Source of the DNA: Polyangiaceae bacterium
Lineage (GTDB): Bacteria > Myxococcota_A > Polyangia > Polyangiales > Polyangiaceae
DNA: 64,000 bases
Direction of reading: 5' to 3'
NCBI GenBank assembly: GCA_020846005.1
Contig: JADLEQ010000011.1
Span: forward strand, 1 to 64,000
Under the pieces are notes generated by a model. It saw only the letters and a list, made by a program, of their open reading frames with translations. It was not told where the DNA came from and did no database searches. This document shows, one piece after another, positions 8,597 through 19,623 of the stretch. Within the stretch, counting starts at the first letter, position 1, and each line of letters begins with the position of its first letter. Both the position numbers and the translations under genes were made by a program.

Positions 8597-8611
8597 CGGC
8601 GCTCAGCGCCG
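8597..8611. terminator. Possible shared hairpin between convergent genes
   Basis: CGGCGC-TCA-GCGCCG forms a 6-bp perfect stem immediately after the phosphatase stop. The loop TCA is the complement of the opposite gene's TGA stop. No clear T-run follows, so terminator function is uncertain. Confidence 0.3.
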
Positions 8612-9526
8612 TTGCACGACCATCTTGCGCGGGACGACGCCGCTCCGCTCGATGAGCTTCCGCGCCTCCTTGGCGAGGAGCGGGTGCGTCTTCGGCTGCA
8701 GGAAAGGGCCGAGCAGACGGGCGTCGATCTCGAGCATGCGGCGCAGCGCCTTGCGCATCCCCTTCTCGTCTCCCACCTGGACGCAGGCGTAGGCGCGAGC
8801 CCGATAGAGCTGGGGCCGGAGCGCCTCGTAGGTGGAGTCCTCCGCGTCGAAGAGATCGAGCGTCTCCTTGGCGCGGCGCGCGTGCCCGCCCCGCGCCCAG
8901 GCCTCTGCGACGACCGCGGCGAGCATGGCGCGCGTCCGCGCCTCCTGGTGCCGATCGAGCTGGATCCCCTCCACCAGCTCCCGGGCCCGGGCGACCTCGC
9001 CGAGCACCAGGTGGATCATCGCGCGCTGGCCCCGCGCCTCGTCGGCCACGGTCGCCATCACCTTCGAGAGATCGATGCGCTCCAGCGTCCCGAGGGCCTT
9101 GCGCGGGTCCTCCTGCATCTCGAGCTGTGCCCGCGCGAACACGGCCGCGGGGTCGTTCTTCGCGTAGCCTGCCTCCAGCTCGGCCAAGGCCGCCTTGCGG
9201 TCCTCGGCCGTCTCCACGTTGCGGAGCAAGCTCGCCACGCCGCGAGCCTTCCTCGCCTGCCGGACCGCCCACACCACGACGCCGACGAGCAGCGCCGTTA
9301 CGACCGCCGGGATCCCGAGCGCGAAGCCCGTCGCCCAGCCGGAGTGGGTCACCGCCGCGATCAGCCCGCCGAGCACCCAGACCGCCGCGAGCGGGATCCC
9401 GAGCCGTGGGACCAGCTTCTTCAGTTGCTCCGGCGCGAGCGGGTCCGGCACCTCTGGCGCCTTCATCCGCAGCGGCTCCGAGAGCGCCTTCTGCTTCGCC
9501 TTGCCGCCCGATCGAGGTTGCGTCAC
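8603..9526 (-). CDS. Membrane-anchored helical-repeat protein, function unknown
   Basis: Protein of 307 residues with a Lys-rich N-terminus, two transmembrane helices (about 44-64 and 67-90) and a soluble helical domain from about 100 onward that resembles degenerate TPR-like repeats. Examples are EDPRKALGTLERI, GEVARARELVEGIQLDRHQE and GHARRAKETLDLFD. No enzyme motif is seen. A scaffold or assembly role is plausible but not shown. The start is GTG 9526, supported by a TTGACC-N17-TAGGCC promoter ending 9 nt upstream. It is convergent with the PP2C gene. Confidence 0.75.
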   Translation of the reverse strand: MTQPRSGGKAKQKALSEPLRMKAPEVPDPLAPEQLKKLVPRLGIPLAAVWVLGGLIAAVTHSGWATGFALGIPAVVTALLVGVVVWAVRQARKARGVASLLRNVETAEDRKAALAELEAGYAKNDPAAVFARAQLEMQEDPRKALGTLERIDLSKVMATVADEARGQRAMIHLVLGEVARARELVEGIQLDRHQEARTRAMLAAVVAEAWARGGHARRAKETLDLFDAEDSTYEALRPQLYRARAYACVQVGDEKGMRKALRRMLEIDARLLGPFLQPKTHPLLAKEARKLIERSGVVPRKMVVQRR

Positions 9527-9535
9527 GCCGCGCGC

Positions 9536-9564
9536 GGCCTAGCCCACCGGCGCCGGCTGGTCAA
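9536..9564 (-). promoter_or_regulatory. Promoter of the 8603-9526 gene (leaderless type)
   Basis: TTGACC (9559-9564), 17-bp spacer, TAGGCC (9536-9541), 9 nt before GTG 9526, with no Shine-Dalgarno sequence. Confidence 0.5.
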
Positions 9565-9618
9565 CGACGAGCCCAGGTCTCGACGCCCGCGTCGCTGGCC
9601 CCGGGGGCGCCGCGCGAC

Positions 9619-10887
9619 TCAGCGCCTGCGCCCGGACAGCGGCAGCAGGCTGTCCATCGGCGCGTCCGGCATCGAGGCGTAGCGGAAGTGGTGGAACACG
9701 CTGAGCACGAGCGACATCGCCGGCACCGCAAACAGCGCGCCCCAGAGCCCGTAGTAGTGCTCGCCGACGAACAGCGAGAAGACGACGAGCACCGGGTGGA
9801 TCTTGGCGGCGTCACCGATGATCTTCGGGTTCAAGAAGTTCGCCTCGATCTGGTGGATACCGAGGATCCACAGCAGCACCCACAGCGCCGTCCAGAAGCT
9901 CTGGGTGAGCGCGATGAGGACGCAGGGGACGGTGCTCAGGATGGCGCCGAAGATCGGGATGAGGCTCATCAGCCCTGCGATCAGCGAGAGGATGGGCCAG
10001 TAGCGCACCTCGAACAGCCAGAGGCCGATCGCGGTGAGCACGCCGTTCACCAGGCAGATGAGGAGCTGCCCGCGCACCACCCCGGAGAGCCCACGATCCA
10101 TGCGCGCGAGCAGCCGCTCGAAGCCGGGCCGCGACGCGGGGGGTGGCAGCGAGCGCAGGAACGCGAGCACGTCGTCCCGCGTGTACATGAGGTACCCGGC
10201 GACCATGAGCGTCATGAAGGTGAGGAAGATCGCGCGCGAGAGCCCGCTCACGATCGCCTGCCCCACCCGGAGCAGCACCAGGGCGTTGTGCCTCGCGTAG
10301 CTCAGCGCCGAGTCCATCCCCTCGGACAGGACCTTCGCCAGGCTGAAGCCGGCGCGCTCCTCCGCAGCGGGCGTGATCGTGTAGCCGCCCTCACCGTCCG
10401 GCACGACCCGGACGCCGCCCTTCACGTCGACCGCGAGCGAGCCGTCCGCGCGCTGCACCACCTCGAACGCGGGCGGCGGCGGCCCGGGCGGCGCCTCGTG
10501 CGACTCCGGGCGCGCCATCACCCCCTGCACCCACCCCTCGATCCGCGGCCCCCACTGCTCGCCCGCGGCGCGGGCCATCGCCGGCGCCTCACGGCTGAAC
10601 GCCACGACCTCGTGGACGAGGCGCGGCACGATCGCCGCGCCGATCAGGTACGTCCCCCCGAGCGTCACGACGTAGACCAGCAGGATCGCCGCCGACCGCG
10701 GCACTCGCGCGCGCTCGCACGCGGCAACGAGCGGCGTGAGCACGTACGCGACGATCAGCGCGACGATGAACGGGAGCAGCACGTCCGCCGCCCAGACGAG
10801 CAGCGCGACGAGCCCCAGCGCGCTCAGCGCCAGGAAGACCACGCGGGCTCGGGTCCAGCCGCCGGGCTCGGTGGCCTCCTCGTTCAT
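9619..10887 (-). CDS. AI-2E family (YdiK/PerM-type) membrane transporter
   Basis: Polytopic membrane protein of 422 residues in the AI-2E exporter-like superfamily. Members move small solutes or ions, and the autoinducer role holds for only a few. Hydrophobic segments begin at about 16, 30 and 66. After a soluble insertion at about 110-200 come the conserved membrane blocks LFEVRYWPILSLIAGLMSLI, IHPVLVVFSLFVGEHYYGLW and GALFAVPAMSLVLSVFHHF. The insertion carries Pro/Gly-rich sequence not expected to be structured. A TAGGTT box ends 9 nt before the ATG. No luxS-like gene is nearby, so the substrate is unknown. Confidence 0.88.
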   Translation of the reverse strand: MNEEATEPGGWTRARVVFLALSALGLVALLVWAADVLLPFIVALIVAYVLTPLVAACERARVPRSAAILLVYVVTLGGTYLIGAAIVPRLVHEVVAFSREAPAMARAAGEQWGPRIEGWVQGVMARPESHEAPPGPPPPAFEVVQRADGSLAVDVKGGVRVVPDGEGGYTITPAAEERAGFSLAKVLSEGMDSALSYARHNALVLLRVGQAIVSGLSRAIFLTFMTLMVAGYLMYTRDDVLAFLRSLPPPASRPGFERLLARMDRGLSGVVRGQLLICLVNGVLTAIGLWLFEVRYWPILSLIAGLMSLIPIFGAILSTVPCVLIALTQSFWTALWVLLWILGIHQIEANFLNPKIIGDAAKIHPVLVVFSLFVGEHYYGLWGALFAVPAMSLVLSVFHHFRYASMPDAPMDSLLPLSGRRR

Positions 10888-10896
10888 CGCGCGCTC

Positions 10897-10902
10897 AACC
10901 TA
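10897..10902 (-). promoter_or_regulatory. Probable -10 box of the AI-2E transporter gene
   Basis: TAGGTT on the minus strand, 9 nt before ATG 10887. No matching -35 is seen. The position matches the leaderless pattern found elsewhere in the window. Confidence 0.35.
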
Positions 10903-11016
10903 CCACGGACGCGCGCGTGAGCCCGGCGGGATCGAACCCGCGCGCGACGCCTCACCTCGCGGGCTCGTCGCGAGCGCGCCGGGGCGCCCGCGACGGCTGC
11001 GTGACGCGCGCCGGGC

Positions 11017-12756
<1,740 letters not shown>

Positions 12757-13032
12757 GGGGTAGGAGGAAGTGGAGCGGGGTGGATGGGATTCGAGGCGCC
12801 CTCGGACGTGCCGGGAGCCCGTGGAGGCGTGGCGCGGGCGAGCGAGAGCGCGCCCTCGAGCCACGAGGGGTCGCAGGGGCTAGCGCAACGGTCCCGCCCG
12901 GTCAAACGCCGCGGCGACCGGGGCCGCGCCGGAGCCGCCGCCGCGGGGGGCTGCCCGGCTCGCGGCCGGCCGGGGCCCCGCGGGGAGCGAGCGCCCGGGC
13001 GCCGCCTGCACTAGGAGGGCCGGCGCCCGACC

Positions 13033-13914
13033 ATGCTCCCTCCCCGCGCCTCGCGCCATCCCGTCGCCACCGGCCTCTCCCTGAACGTCCTCGAGTGGGG
13101 CGCGGAGGACGCGAGCCGCGCGCACACCGTCGTGCTCGTGCACGGCTTCCTCGATCTCGCGTGGGGCTGGGAGGCGACGGTCTCGGCGGGGCTCGGCGAT
13201 GGCCTCCACGTCGTGGCGCCCGACCTGCGGGGCCACGGCGAGAGCGACCGCGTCGGGACGGGCGGGTACTACCACTTCATGGACTACGTGGCGGATCTCG
13301 CGAGCCTCGTGGAGCGGCTCGGGCGCGACCAGGTGTCGCTCGTGGGGCACTCGATGGGTGGCTCGGTCTGCTCGTATCTGGCCGGGGCGTTCCCGGATCG
13401 GTTCCGCCGGCTGGCGCTGCTCGAGGGGCTCGGGCCCCCCGAAGACGACGGCCCGCTCGGCGACCGCCTCCGCACCTGGATGGCGGGCTGGCAGCGGATG
13501 CGCGAGCGCCCCCCGAAGCTCTATCCGACCGTCGAGGCGGCGGCCGAGCGCATGCGCGACGCCGATCCGCTGCTCGACGCCGCGCTCGCCCTGGACCTCG
13601 CACGGAAGTCGACGGCCTGCGTGGAGGGCGGCGTGGTGTTCCGCCACGATCCGATCCACCTCACGCGGGCGCCGTACCCGTTCCGGTTCGAGGCCGCCCG
13701 CGAGCTGTGGGCCGGGATCGAGTGCCCCGTGCTCCACGTGGACGGCAGCGAGTCGCCGCTGCTCGCGATGGAGGCCGAGGTGGAGCGGAGGCTCGCCTGC
13801 TTCCGCGTCGTCCGTCGGGCACGGATCGAGGGCGCGGGGCACATGATGCAGCGGCATCGCCCCGGTGAGGTCGCCGGCGTGCTCCGCGACTTCCTGGAGC
13901 AGAGTGCCCCTTGA
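13033..13914 (+). CDS. Alpha/beta hydrolase
   Basis: Soluble alpha/beta-hydrolase-fold enzyme of 293 residues. It has the oxyanion-hole stretch VVLVHGFLDLAWGW, the VAPDLRGHGESD strand, the nucleophile elbow GHSMGG (Ser107), the acid region LHVDGSES and a late GAGHMMQRH histidine. No signal peptide is seen. The spread of motifs resembles epoxide hydrolases, haloalkane dehalogenases and esterases, so the substrate cannot be named. AGGAGG stands 15 nt before ATG 13033. The gene is followed closely by the GH92 gene, whose own promoter overlaps this gene's stop codon. Confidence 0.88.
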   Translation: MLPPRASRHPVATGLSLNVLEWGAEDASRAHTVVLVHGFLDLAWGWEATVSAGLGDGLHVVAPDLRGHGESDRVGTGGYYHFMDYVADLASLVERLGRDQVSLVGHSMGGSVCSYLAGAFPDRFRRLALLEGLGPPEDDGPLGDRLRTWMAGWQRMRERPPKLYPTVEAAAERMRDADPLLDAALALDLARKSTACVEGGVVFRHDPIHLTRAPYPFRFEAARELWAGIECPVLHVDGSESPLLAMEAEVERRLACFRVVRRARIEGAGHMMQRHRPGEVAGVLRDFLEQSAP

Positions 13915-13939
13915 GCCGCCCCCGGCGGGGCGCTAGGTT
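13911..13939 (+). promoter_or_regulatory. Promoter of the GH92 gene (leaderless type)
   Basis: TTGAGC (13911-13916, overlapping the previous stop codon), 17-bp spacer, TAGGTT (13934-13939). Only 6 nt separate the -10 box from GTG 13946, so transcription would begin at the start codon itself. Confidence 0.5.
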
Positions 13940-13945
13940 GGCGAC

Positions 13946-16198
13946 GTGAGACGCCTCGCGCTCCTGACGGTCCTCGGCGCGGTGCTCGGCGCGGTCGCGT
14001 GCGGCGAGGAGGCGCGGCAGGCGAGCTCGACGCCGCCTCCCCCTCCCGCGCCCGATCTCTTCGAGGCGGCCGATCTGCGGATCGGCACGGGCGGGGTCGG
14101 GTTCGGGGTGGGGTCGGCCTACCCCGGGCCGGCGGTGCCGTTCGCGCTCATCCACCCCGGCCCGGACACGCGCAGCGGCACCGGGGCGCCCAGCTTCTAC
14201 CACTGCTCCGGCTACTACGCGGAGGACGAGTGGCTCGGCGGCTTCAGCCTGCTCCACTTCCACGGGACGGGCGTGCCCGACTACGGCGTCGTCGGCTTCA
14301 TGCCGATCGACTCGATGACAGCGGAGAAGCGCGAGCAGGCCGGCTACATGAGCCGCCTCGACCGAGCGTCCGAGGTGACGCGCCCGGGGTATTACTCGGT
14401 CCGCGTCGAGTCGGGGATCCAGAGCGAGATCACCTCGAGCGAGCACGCCGCGGTCTTCCGGTTCACCTACCCGGATGGCGTATCGCCGGCACTGGTGGTC
14501 GACCTCGCCCACACCCTCACCGACGGTCACATCGAGAGCGCGGACGTGGCGCTCGATCCCACCGCGGGGAAGCTGTCGGCGCGCGTGCACAACATCGGCG
14601 CGATGAGCGGGCGCTTCGGCGGCTTCCAGGTATGGGCCGAGGCGGCGTTCGACCTCCCCCCGAGCGCCGTTGGGACGTTCGACGCGGCGGGCCTCGCCCC
14701 GGGCGGCGCCAGCGCGACGGGCTCCCCGATCGGCGCCTGGCTGGAGTGGCCGGCGGGCACCACCACCGTGACGATGCGCGTCGCGGTGAGCCTGGTCGAC
14801 GCCGAGGGCGCGCGCGCGAACCTGGAGGCCGAGGCGCCGAGCTTCGACTTCGACGCCATGCGATCGGCCGCCGAGGCGAAGTGGCGAGCGGCGCTCGGCG
14901 CCCTCCAGGTGCACGGCGCGAGCGAGCGCGACGCGCGGATGCTCGGCGCCGCGATGTACCACGCGCTCCTCATGCCCACGCTCACGAGCGACGTGGATCT
15001 CCGGGCGCGCGACGCGCTCGGTCAGATCGCCGCCCAGCCGCGCCCTCGGTACAGCGATCTCTCGCTCTGGGACACCTACCGGACGCTCCACCCGTGGCTG
15101 CTGCTCGCCCAGGATCCGCGCAACGCGGATTTCGCCGCGACGATGGTCTCGATGGCGCGCGAGGGCGGCGCGGTCCCCGTGTGGGCCCTCGCGCACGGCG
15201 ACACCCTCACGATGCTCGGCTCCCCGGGCGAGATCGTGCTCGCCGAGTCGGCGCAGAAGGGCGTCGTCTTCGACGACGAAGCCGAGGCGTACGAGCTCTC
15301 GCGCGTTGCGGCCTTCGGGCCCTCGCCGGGGCCGATCGGAGGGCGCGACGGCGACCTCCCCGAGTACCTGCGCCTCGGGTGGGTGCCGATCGAGGCGGGC
15401 GACGACTCGGTGTCGAAGACCCAGGAGTACGCGGTCGCCGACGCCGCGCTCGCGCGGTGGGCGACCCGGCTCGGCCGCACCGAGGACGCCGCGGCCCTCG
15501 GCGCCCGCGGCAGCTCATGGAAGAATCACTGGGATCCGGAGGTGGGGTTCTTCCGGGCGCGCCACGCGGACGGCACGTTCGCCGCCTGGGCCGGCCCGGA
15601 GCTGATGGGCGGCCCGTACGTCGAGGGCGACGCCTGGCACTACCTCTGGATGGTCCCCCACGATCCGGACGGCCTCGGCCAGACGCTCGGCGGCCGCGAG
15701 GCAGCGCTCGGGCGGCTGCGCGAATTCTTCGAGCTCTCCGTCGAGGAGATGCCCATGCTCGGCGTCCGCAGGTTCTACTGGCCGAGCAACGAGCCCGATC
15801 TCTCCGCGCCGTGGTTCTTCGCCGCGTGGGGGGAGCCCGGCGAGAGCCGCCGTTGGCTCGACTGGATCTTCGACACGCTCTACACCGATGGCCCGGAGGG
15901 CATCCCGGGCAACGACGACGGCGGCACGATGAGCACGTGGCTGCTCTTCGCGGCGTTGGGCCTCTACCCGCTGCCCGGCACGGATCTGTACGTCGTCGCG
16001 GCGCCGCGCTACCCGCGCGTGGTCCTCGAGCGGCCGGGCGGCGCGCTCGTGATCGAGTCCTCCCCCGCCCCGTCACCCGGCCTGGTGCCACGGCGGGTGA
16101 CGGTGAACGGCGAGGCGCTCGAGGGCCCGTACATCGAGCACGCCCAGCTCGTCGGCGAGACGCTCGTGCGGTTCGAGCTGGCGCCCGCCCTGGACTGA
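13946..16198 (+). CDS. GH92-family alpha-mannosidase lipoprotein
   Basis: Glycoside hydrolase family 92 enzyme of 750 residues. The family consists of calcium-dependent exo-alpha-mannosidases acting on N-glycan-type mannose chains. A signal peptide ends in a lipobox with Cys at about residue 18 (GAVAC). The N-terminal beta-sandwich domain opens with IGTGGVGFGVGSAYPG and contains FYHCSGYYAEDEWLGGFSLL. The (alpha/alpha)6 domain holds LSLWDTYRTLHPWL and the calcium/catalytic block PGNDDGGTMSTWLLF. Length matches the family. It probably acts on the cell surface on glycans from prey or environment. The start is GTG with no Shine-Dalgarno. Family is certain; exact linkage is not. Confidence 0.93.
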   Translation: MRRLALLTVLGAVLGAVACGEEARQASSTPPPPPAPDLFEAADLRIGTGGVGFGVGSAYPGPAVPFALIHPGPDTRSGTGAPSFYHCSGYYAEDEWLGGFSLLHFHGTGVPDYGVVGFMPIDSMTAEKREQAGYMSRLDRASEVTRPGYYSVRVESGIQSEITSSEHAAVFRFTYPDGVSPALVVDLAHTLTDGHIESADVALDPTAGKLSARVHNIGAMSGRFGGFQVWAEAAFDLPPSAVGTFDAAGLAPGGASATGSPIGAWLEWPAGTTTVTMRVAVSLVDAEGARANLEAEAPSFDFDAMRSAAEAKWRAALGALQVHGASERDARMLGAAMYHALLMPTLTSDVDLRARDALGQIAAQPRPRYSDLSLWDTYRTLHPWLLLAQDPRNADFAATMVSMAREGGAVPVWALAHGDTLTMLGSPGEIVLAESAQKGVVFDDEAEAYELSRVAAFGPSPGPIGGRDGDLPEYLRLGWVPIEAGDDSVSKTQEYAVADAALARWATRLGRTEDAAALGARGSSWKNHWDPEVGFFRARHADGTFAAWAGPELMGGPYVEGDAWHYLWMVPHDPDGLGQTLGGREAALGRLREFFELSVEEMPMLGVRRFYWPSNEPDLSAPWFFAAWGEPGESRRWLDWIFDTLYTDGPEGIPGNDDGGTMSTWLLFAALGLYPLPGTDLYVVAAPRYPRVVLERPGGALVIESSPAPSPGLVPRRVTVNGEALEGPYIEHAQLVGETLVRFELAPALD

Positions 16199-16223
16199 GG
16201 CCGCTCGCCCGCCGCTCGGGCGC

Positions 16224-18104
16224 TCAGCCCTGCGCCGCGACGAGCTCCGCCAGCTTGCGCGCGAGCGCGGCCGGATCCTCGACCGGGCTGCCCTCCGCGA
16301 GGAGGGCCTGCTCGTGGAGGAGCAGGACGCTGGCGTCCAGCTCGCCGGCGTCGGCCCCGGCGTCCAACCGCGCCTGGAGCCGCTGCAGCCACGGGTGCTC
16401 GAGGTTCACCTCGAGCGCCCGACGCTGCGGCGGGAGCTCGACGCTCGACGCGCGCAGCATGCGCTCCACGTGCGGCGCCACGCCGCCCTCCGGGAGCACG
16501 AGGCACGCCGGCGATCCGACGAGCCGCTCCGAGGCGCGCACGGCGCTCACGCGCTCGCCCAGGGCGCGCTGGATCCGCTCGAGCAACGGCGCCGACGCGC
16601 TCGCCCGCGCCTTGTGGGCCTCGGCGTCCTCCGACTCCGGCAGCTTCACGCCGGACGCCGCGGCGTCCGCCAGCGGCTTGCCGCCGTGCTCTCGGAGGCC
16701 CGCGACGGCGAACGTGTCGACGGGATCGGTGAGCAGCAGCACCTCCCAGCCTCGCTCGCGGAGCGCCTCCAGGTGGGGGCTCGCGGCGAGCGCCGCCTCG
16801 GTCGGGCCGACCACGTAGTAGATCGCCGGCTGCACGAGCGGCATCTTCTCGACGTACGCGTCGAGCGTGACGAGCCCGTCCCCCCGCGTGGAGCGGAAGC
16901 GCGCGAGCCGCGCCAGCCGCTCCCGGTGCTCCGGCGCGAAGTGGAGGCCCTCCTTCAGCACGGCCCCGAACGCCCGCCAGAACAGCGCGTAGTCGTCCGG
17001 CCGATCGCGCGCGAGCTCGTCCAAGAGATCGAGCGTCTGCACGACGAGCTGCTTCTCGATCACGCGGACCGCCCGCGAGTCCTGCAAGAGCTCCCGCGAG
17101 ACGTTGAGCGGCAAGTCCTCGGAGTCGACGACGCCGCGCACGAAGCGCAGCCAGCGCGGCACGAGCTCCTCCGCGCTCTCGAGCACCAGCACACGCCGGA
17201 CGTGCAGGCGCACGCCGTGGTGGGTCTCCCGCGCGAAGAGATCGACCGGCGGCCGGCGCGGCACGTACACGATGCCGGAGAACATCTGCGTGCCCTCGAT
17301 GTGGAAGTGCCGCCACGCGAGCGGCTCCTCCCAGTCGTGCGTGAGGTGCTTGTACAGCTCGACGTACTGCTCGCGCTCGACCTCGCGGGCCGGGCGCTGC
17401 CAGAGCGCGCTCGCGGTGTTGACCCGCTCGAAGGCGAGCTCGTGGCGCCTCTCCTCGCCCTCGCCGACCTCGCGCGTGACGGCCAGCTCGATGGGGTGCG
17501 GGACGAAATCCGACCACTGGCGGACGAGCTCTCGGAGGCGCCACGGCTCGAGCAGCTCGCGCTGCTCCGGCTTCAACGTGAGGACCACGCTCGTGCCGCG
17601 AGAGGCGCGCTCCGCCGGCTCGACGACGAAGGTGTCCCCACCCTCGCACGACCAGCGGTGCGCGCCCGCCTCGCCCGCGGCGCGGCTCGTCACCTCGACG
17701 CGACTCGCGACGAGGAACGCGCTGTAGAAGCCGACCCCGAACTGCCCGATGAGCTCGAGGCGAGCCTTCGCGTCCCCCGCGCCGCCGAGGCGCTCCACGA
17801 GCTCGCGGGAGCCGGAGTGCGCGATGGTGCCGAGGTTCTTCGCCAGCTCCTCCGCCGTCATGCCGACGCCGTCGTCGGCGATGGTGAGCGTGCCGGCGTC
17901 GCGATCCGGGATGAGGCGGAGCGCGAGCGCCTCGCCCTCGGCCAACAGGTGGGGCTCGGAGAGCGCGCGGAAGCGCAGCTTGTCGAGGGCGTCCGCGGCG
18001 TTCGAGATGAGCTCGCGGAGGAAGATCTCACGGTTGGAGTACAGGGACTCGACCACGAGCCGGAGGACCCGGCTCACGTCGGCTTCGAATCGATGCTCGG
18101 TCAT
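16224..18104 (-). CDS. htpG: Hsp90-family chaperone HtpG
   Basis: Cytosolic ATP-dependent chaperone of 626 residues, the usual HtpG length. The GHKL ATP-binding domain shows NREIFLRELISNAADALDKL, DDGVGMTAEELAKNLGTIA, SGSRELVERL and GQFGVGFYSAFLVA. The middle domain has LPLNVSRELLQDSR. The C-terminal dimerisation region is present but rich in Ala and Leu. A perfect TTGACA -35 stands at 18169-18174 on the minus strand, with only a weak -10 (CGATTC at N18). No CIRCE-type inverted repeat was seen. It is convergent with the GH92 gene. Confidence 0.97.
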   Translation of the reverse strand: MTEHRFEADVSRVLRLVVESLYSNREIFLRELISNAADALDKLRFRALSEPHLLAEGEALALRLIPDRDAGTLTIADDGVGMTAEELAKNLGTIAHSGSRELVERLGGAGDAKARLELIGQFGVGFYSAFLVASRVEVTSRAAGEAGAHRWSCEGGDTFVVEPAERASRGTSVVLTLKPEQRELLEPWRLRELVRQWSDFVPHPIELAVTREVGEGEERRHELAFERVNTASALWQRPAREVEREQYVELYKHLTHDWEEPLAWRHFHIEGTQMFSGIVYVPRRPPVDLFARETHHGVRLHVRRVLVLESAEELVPRWLRFVRGVVDSEDLPLNVSRELLQDSRAVRVIEKQLVVQTLDLLDELARDRPDDYALFWRAFGAVLKEGLHFAPEHRERLARLARFRSTRGDGLVTLDAYVEKMPLVQPAIYYVVGPTEAALAASPHLEALRERGWEVLLLTDPVDTFAVAGLREHGGKPLADAAASGVKLPESEDAEAHKARASASAPLLERIQRALGERVSAVRASERLVGSPACLVLPEGGVAPHVERMLRASSVELPPQRRALEVNLEHPWLQRLQARLDAGADAGELDASVLLLHEQALLAEGSPVEDPAALARKLAELVAAQG

Positions 18105-18275
18105 GGGGTGGGGCCGCCCGCGGCGTCCGAGGGGCGGGCGCGCCGAATCGTGAGCACGGCCGGTCGCGTGTCAAGGCGCGCGGGGCCCTCACGCGAGCCC
18201 GCCCGGCGCGCGGGCGATCCGGCGCGCCGCCCCGGAAGTTGCCCGCTTCGTCCGGCCTGAGGTGAGCCTCGGGCG

Positions 18276-19100
18276 GTGCGCGCGCCCCAAGCTCCCCCCG
18301 CCGATCCCCGGCCCCGGGCGCGGACCGTGCTCGGGCTCCCCGCGGCCGCGCCCTGCGGATGGCTCGCGCTGGCCGCGCTCGCCGCGCTCGCCGCGGGGTG
18401 CACCTCGGGCGCCGAGGCGGCCGAGCGCGCAGCCGAACCGGCTCGGCCGCGCGCAGCGAACGCCGCGCCGGTCGCGTCGGGCTCGGCGCGGATCGCCACG
18501 TCGGCGAGGGCGCGGGCGACGACGCCGGGCGCCGCGCGCGCGCCAGCGTCGGCGTCCGCGCCGCGGGGGCCGGCCGCGCCGGGTCCGCCGGTGGCCGGTG
18601 CGTCCTCGGCTGGGCCCGCCCCTTCGCTGGCGGCGCCGTCCCCGATCCTCGACCCCGGCTGCCCGGAGAACCGCTGCCTGGCGCCCGACGCCGCCGACGA
18701 TCTGGCGCGCAAGGCCGCACTCCTGGTCGAGGCGCTCACCGCGCGGGATCCGAGCCCGGCCGAGCCCTGCTTCTTCCCGCTCGAGCCGTTCCTGGTGCTC
18801 AAGGCCGCGCGCGCGCCCGGTCGCTACCACGGGCTGCTGCTCGACACGTTCCGCCGGGACGTGTCCGCCCTCGCGGAGGCGGCCACCGACGGCGGCCGCG
18901 ACGCCCCGGGCGCGCGGGTCCTCCGCGTCCACGCCGTGGCGCCGGAGTGGATCCCGCCGGGGCGGGAGCAGAACCGCGTCGGCTACTACCGCGCGCGCCG
19001 CGTGCTCGTGCGTTGGGCCGCGGGGGGCCGGGAGCGCGAGCTGCTCGTGGCGACGGCCATCACGTGGAACGGCCGCTGGTTCGTGACGCACCTCCGTTGA
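18276..19100 (+). CDS. Lipoprotein of unknown function
   Basis: Protein of 274 residues with a long signal peptide whose lipobox is ALAAGC. A low-complexity Ala/Pro/Arg linker covers about residues 45-125. The C-terminal domain, about 130-274, contains two conserved-looking cysteines (DPGCPENRCLAPDAA) and a compact alpha/beta region ending ATAITWNGRWFVTHLR, which resembles NTF2-like or DUF4440-type endings but was not matched with confidence. The start is GTG 18276. Surface location is likely. The next gene also encodes a lipoprotein on the same strand. Confidence 0.65.
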   Translation: MRAPQAPPADPRPRARTVLGLPAAAPCGWLALAALAALAAGCTSGAEAAERAAEPARPRAANAAPVASGSARIATSARARATTPGAARAPASASAPRGPAAPGPPVAGASSAGPAPSLAAPSPILDPGCPENRCLAPDAADDLARKAALLVEALTARDPSPAEPCFFPLEPFLVLKAARAPGRYHGLLLDTFRRDVSALAEAATDGGRDAPGARVLRVHAVAPEWIPPGREQNRVGYYRARRVLVRWAAGGRERELLVATAITWNGRWFVTHLR

Positions 19101-19149
19101 CGCGGGCGACGGGAAGGTGCGACGATCCGGCTTCCGCTCGGAGCCCCTC

Positions 19150-19566
19150 ATGCGCCACTCGATCGCCACGCTCGGTCTTCTCCTCGTCGCCCTCCTCGCC
19201 TGCAAGAAGAGCGACCCGACCCCCGCGCCCGTCCCGGAGAGCCCCACCCCGCCGGCGGCGGCGACTCCTCCGCCGCCCCCGGCCGCCGAGGAGATCGAGA
19301 AGTTCGCCGGTGCCTACACGACCAACTGGGGCAAGGCGAACTGCACCCAGGTGAAGAAGAACGTGAACTGCCTCTACGCGGGGAAGAGCGGCTCCCTCGA
19401 CTGCAAGGTGGTCGACAAGATGGAGCTCGACTGCGACTGGTCGGAGACGGGCACGAGCGGCAAGGCGAAGCTCACCAAGCAGGCCGATGGGAAGCTCAAG
19501 GGCTCCTGGGGCCGCGGCGAGAGCGCCACCAACGGCGGTCCCTGGATCTTCACGCCGACGAGCTGA
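19150..19566 (+). CDS. Small lipoprotein, function unknown
   Basis: Protein of 138 residues. The signal peptide ends in the lipobox ALLAC with Lys-Lys just after the cysteine. A Pro/Ala linker follows, then a small soluble domain with four cysteines (CTQVKKNVNCLYAGKSGSLDC and CDWSETG) that alternates strands and turns and may be a mini beta-barrel. ATG 19150 was preferred to an in-frame upstream GTG because the signal peptide begins there and GGAG precedes it. A TTGACG-N18-GACGAT promoter may lie upstream. Similar small cysteine lipoproteins are common in myxobacteria; the role is unknown. Confidence 0.68.
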   Translation: MRHSIATLGLLLVALLACKKSDPTPAPVPESPTPPAAATPPPPPAAEEIEKFAGAYTTNWGKANCTQVKKNVNCLYAGKSGSLDCKVVDKMELDCDWSETGTSGKAKLTKQADGKLKGSWGRGESATNGGPWIFTPTS

Positions 19567-19623
19567 GCGCGCGCCCGGGGCCCGGCTGCCCGCCGGCGGC
19601 CTCGCCGAGCCCCCCCTCGGGGA

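Noticed and set aside
10916-10970. tRNA-like 3' end (CGGGTTCGATCCCG with a GAGCCCG/CGGGCTC stem) on the minus strand between rpsA and the transporter gene
   Set aside because: The T loop is one base short, only about 19 nt separate the acceptor-like arm from the T arm, and no D or anticodon arm fits. It is not a tRNA or tmRNA as it stands; at most a remnant or chance in GC-rich DNA.
13661-15196. Long minus-strand frame antisense to the hydrolase and GH92 genes
   Set aside because: No domain is seen, while both opposite-strand genes have intact family motifs.
16206-16222. CGCCCG/CGGGCG hairpin between the convergent GH92 and htpG genes as a terminator
   Set aside because: A 6-bp GC stem without a T-run is expected by chance in this composition.
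18105-18175. Heat-shock control element (CIRCE or RpoH promoter) before htpG
   Set aside because: Only a good -35 (TTGACA at 18169-18174) is visible; no CIRCE inverted repeat and no convincing heat-shock -10.
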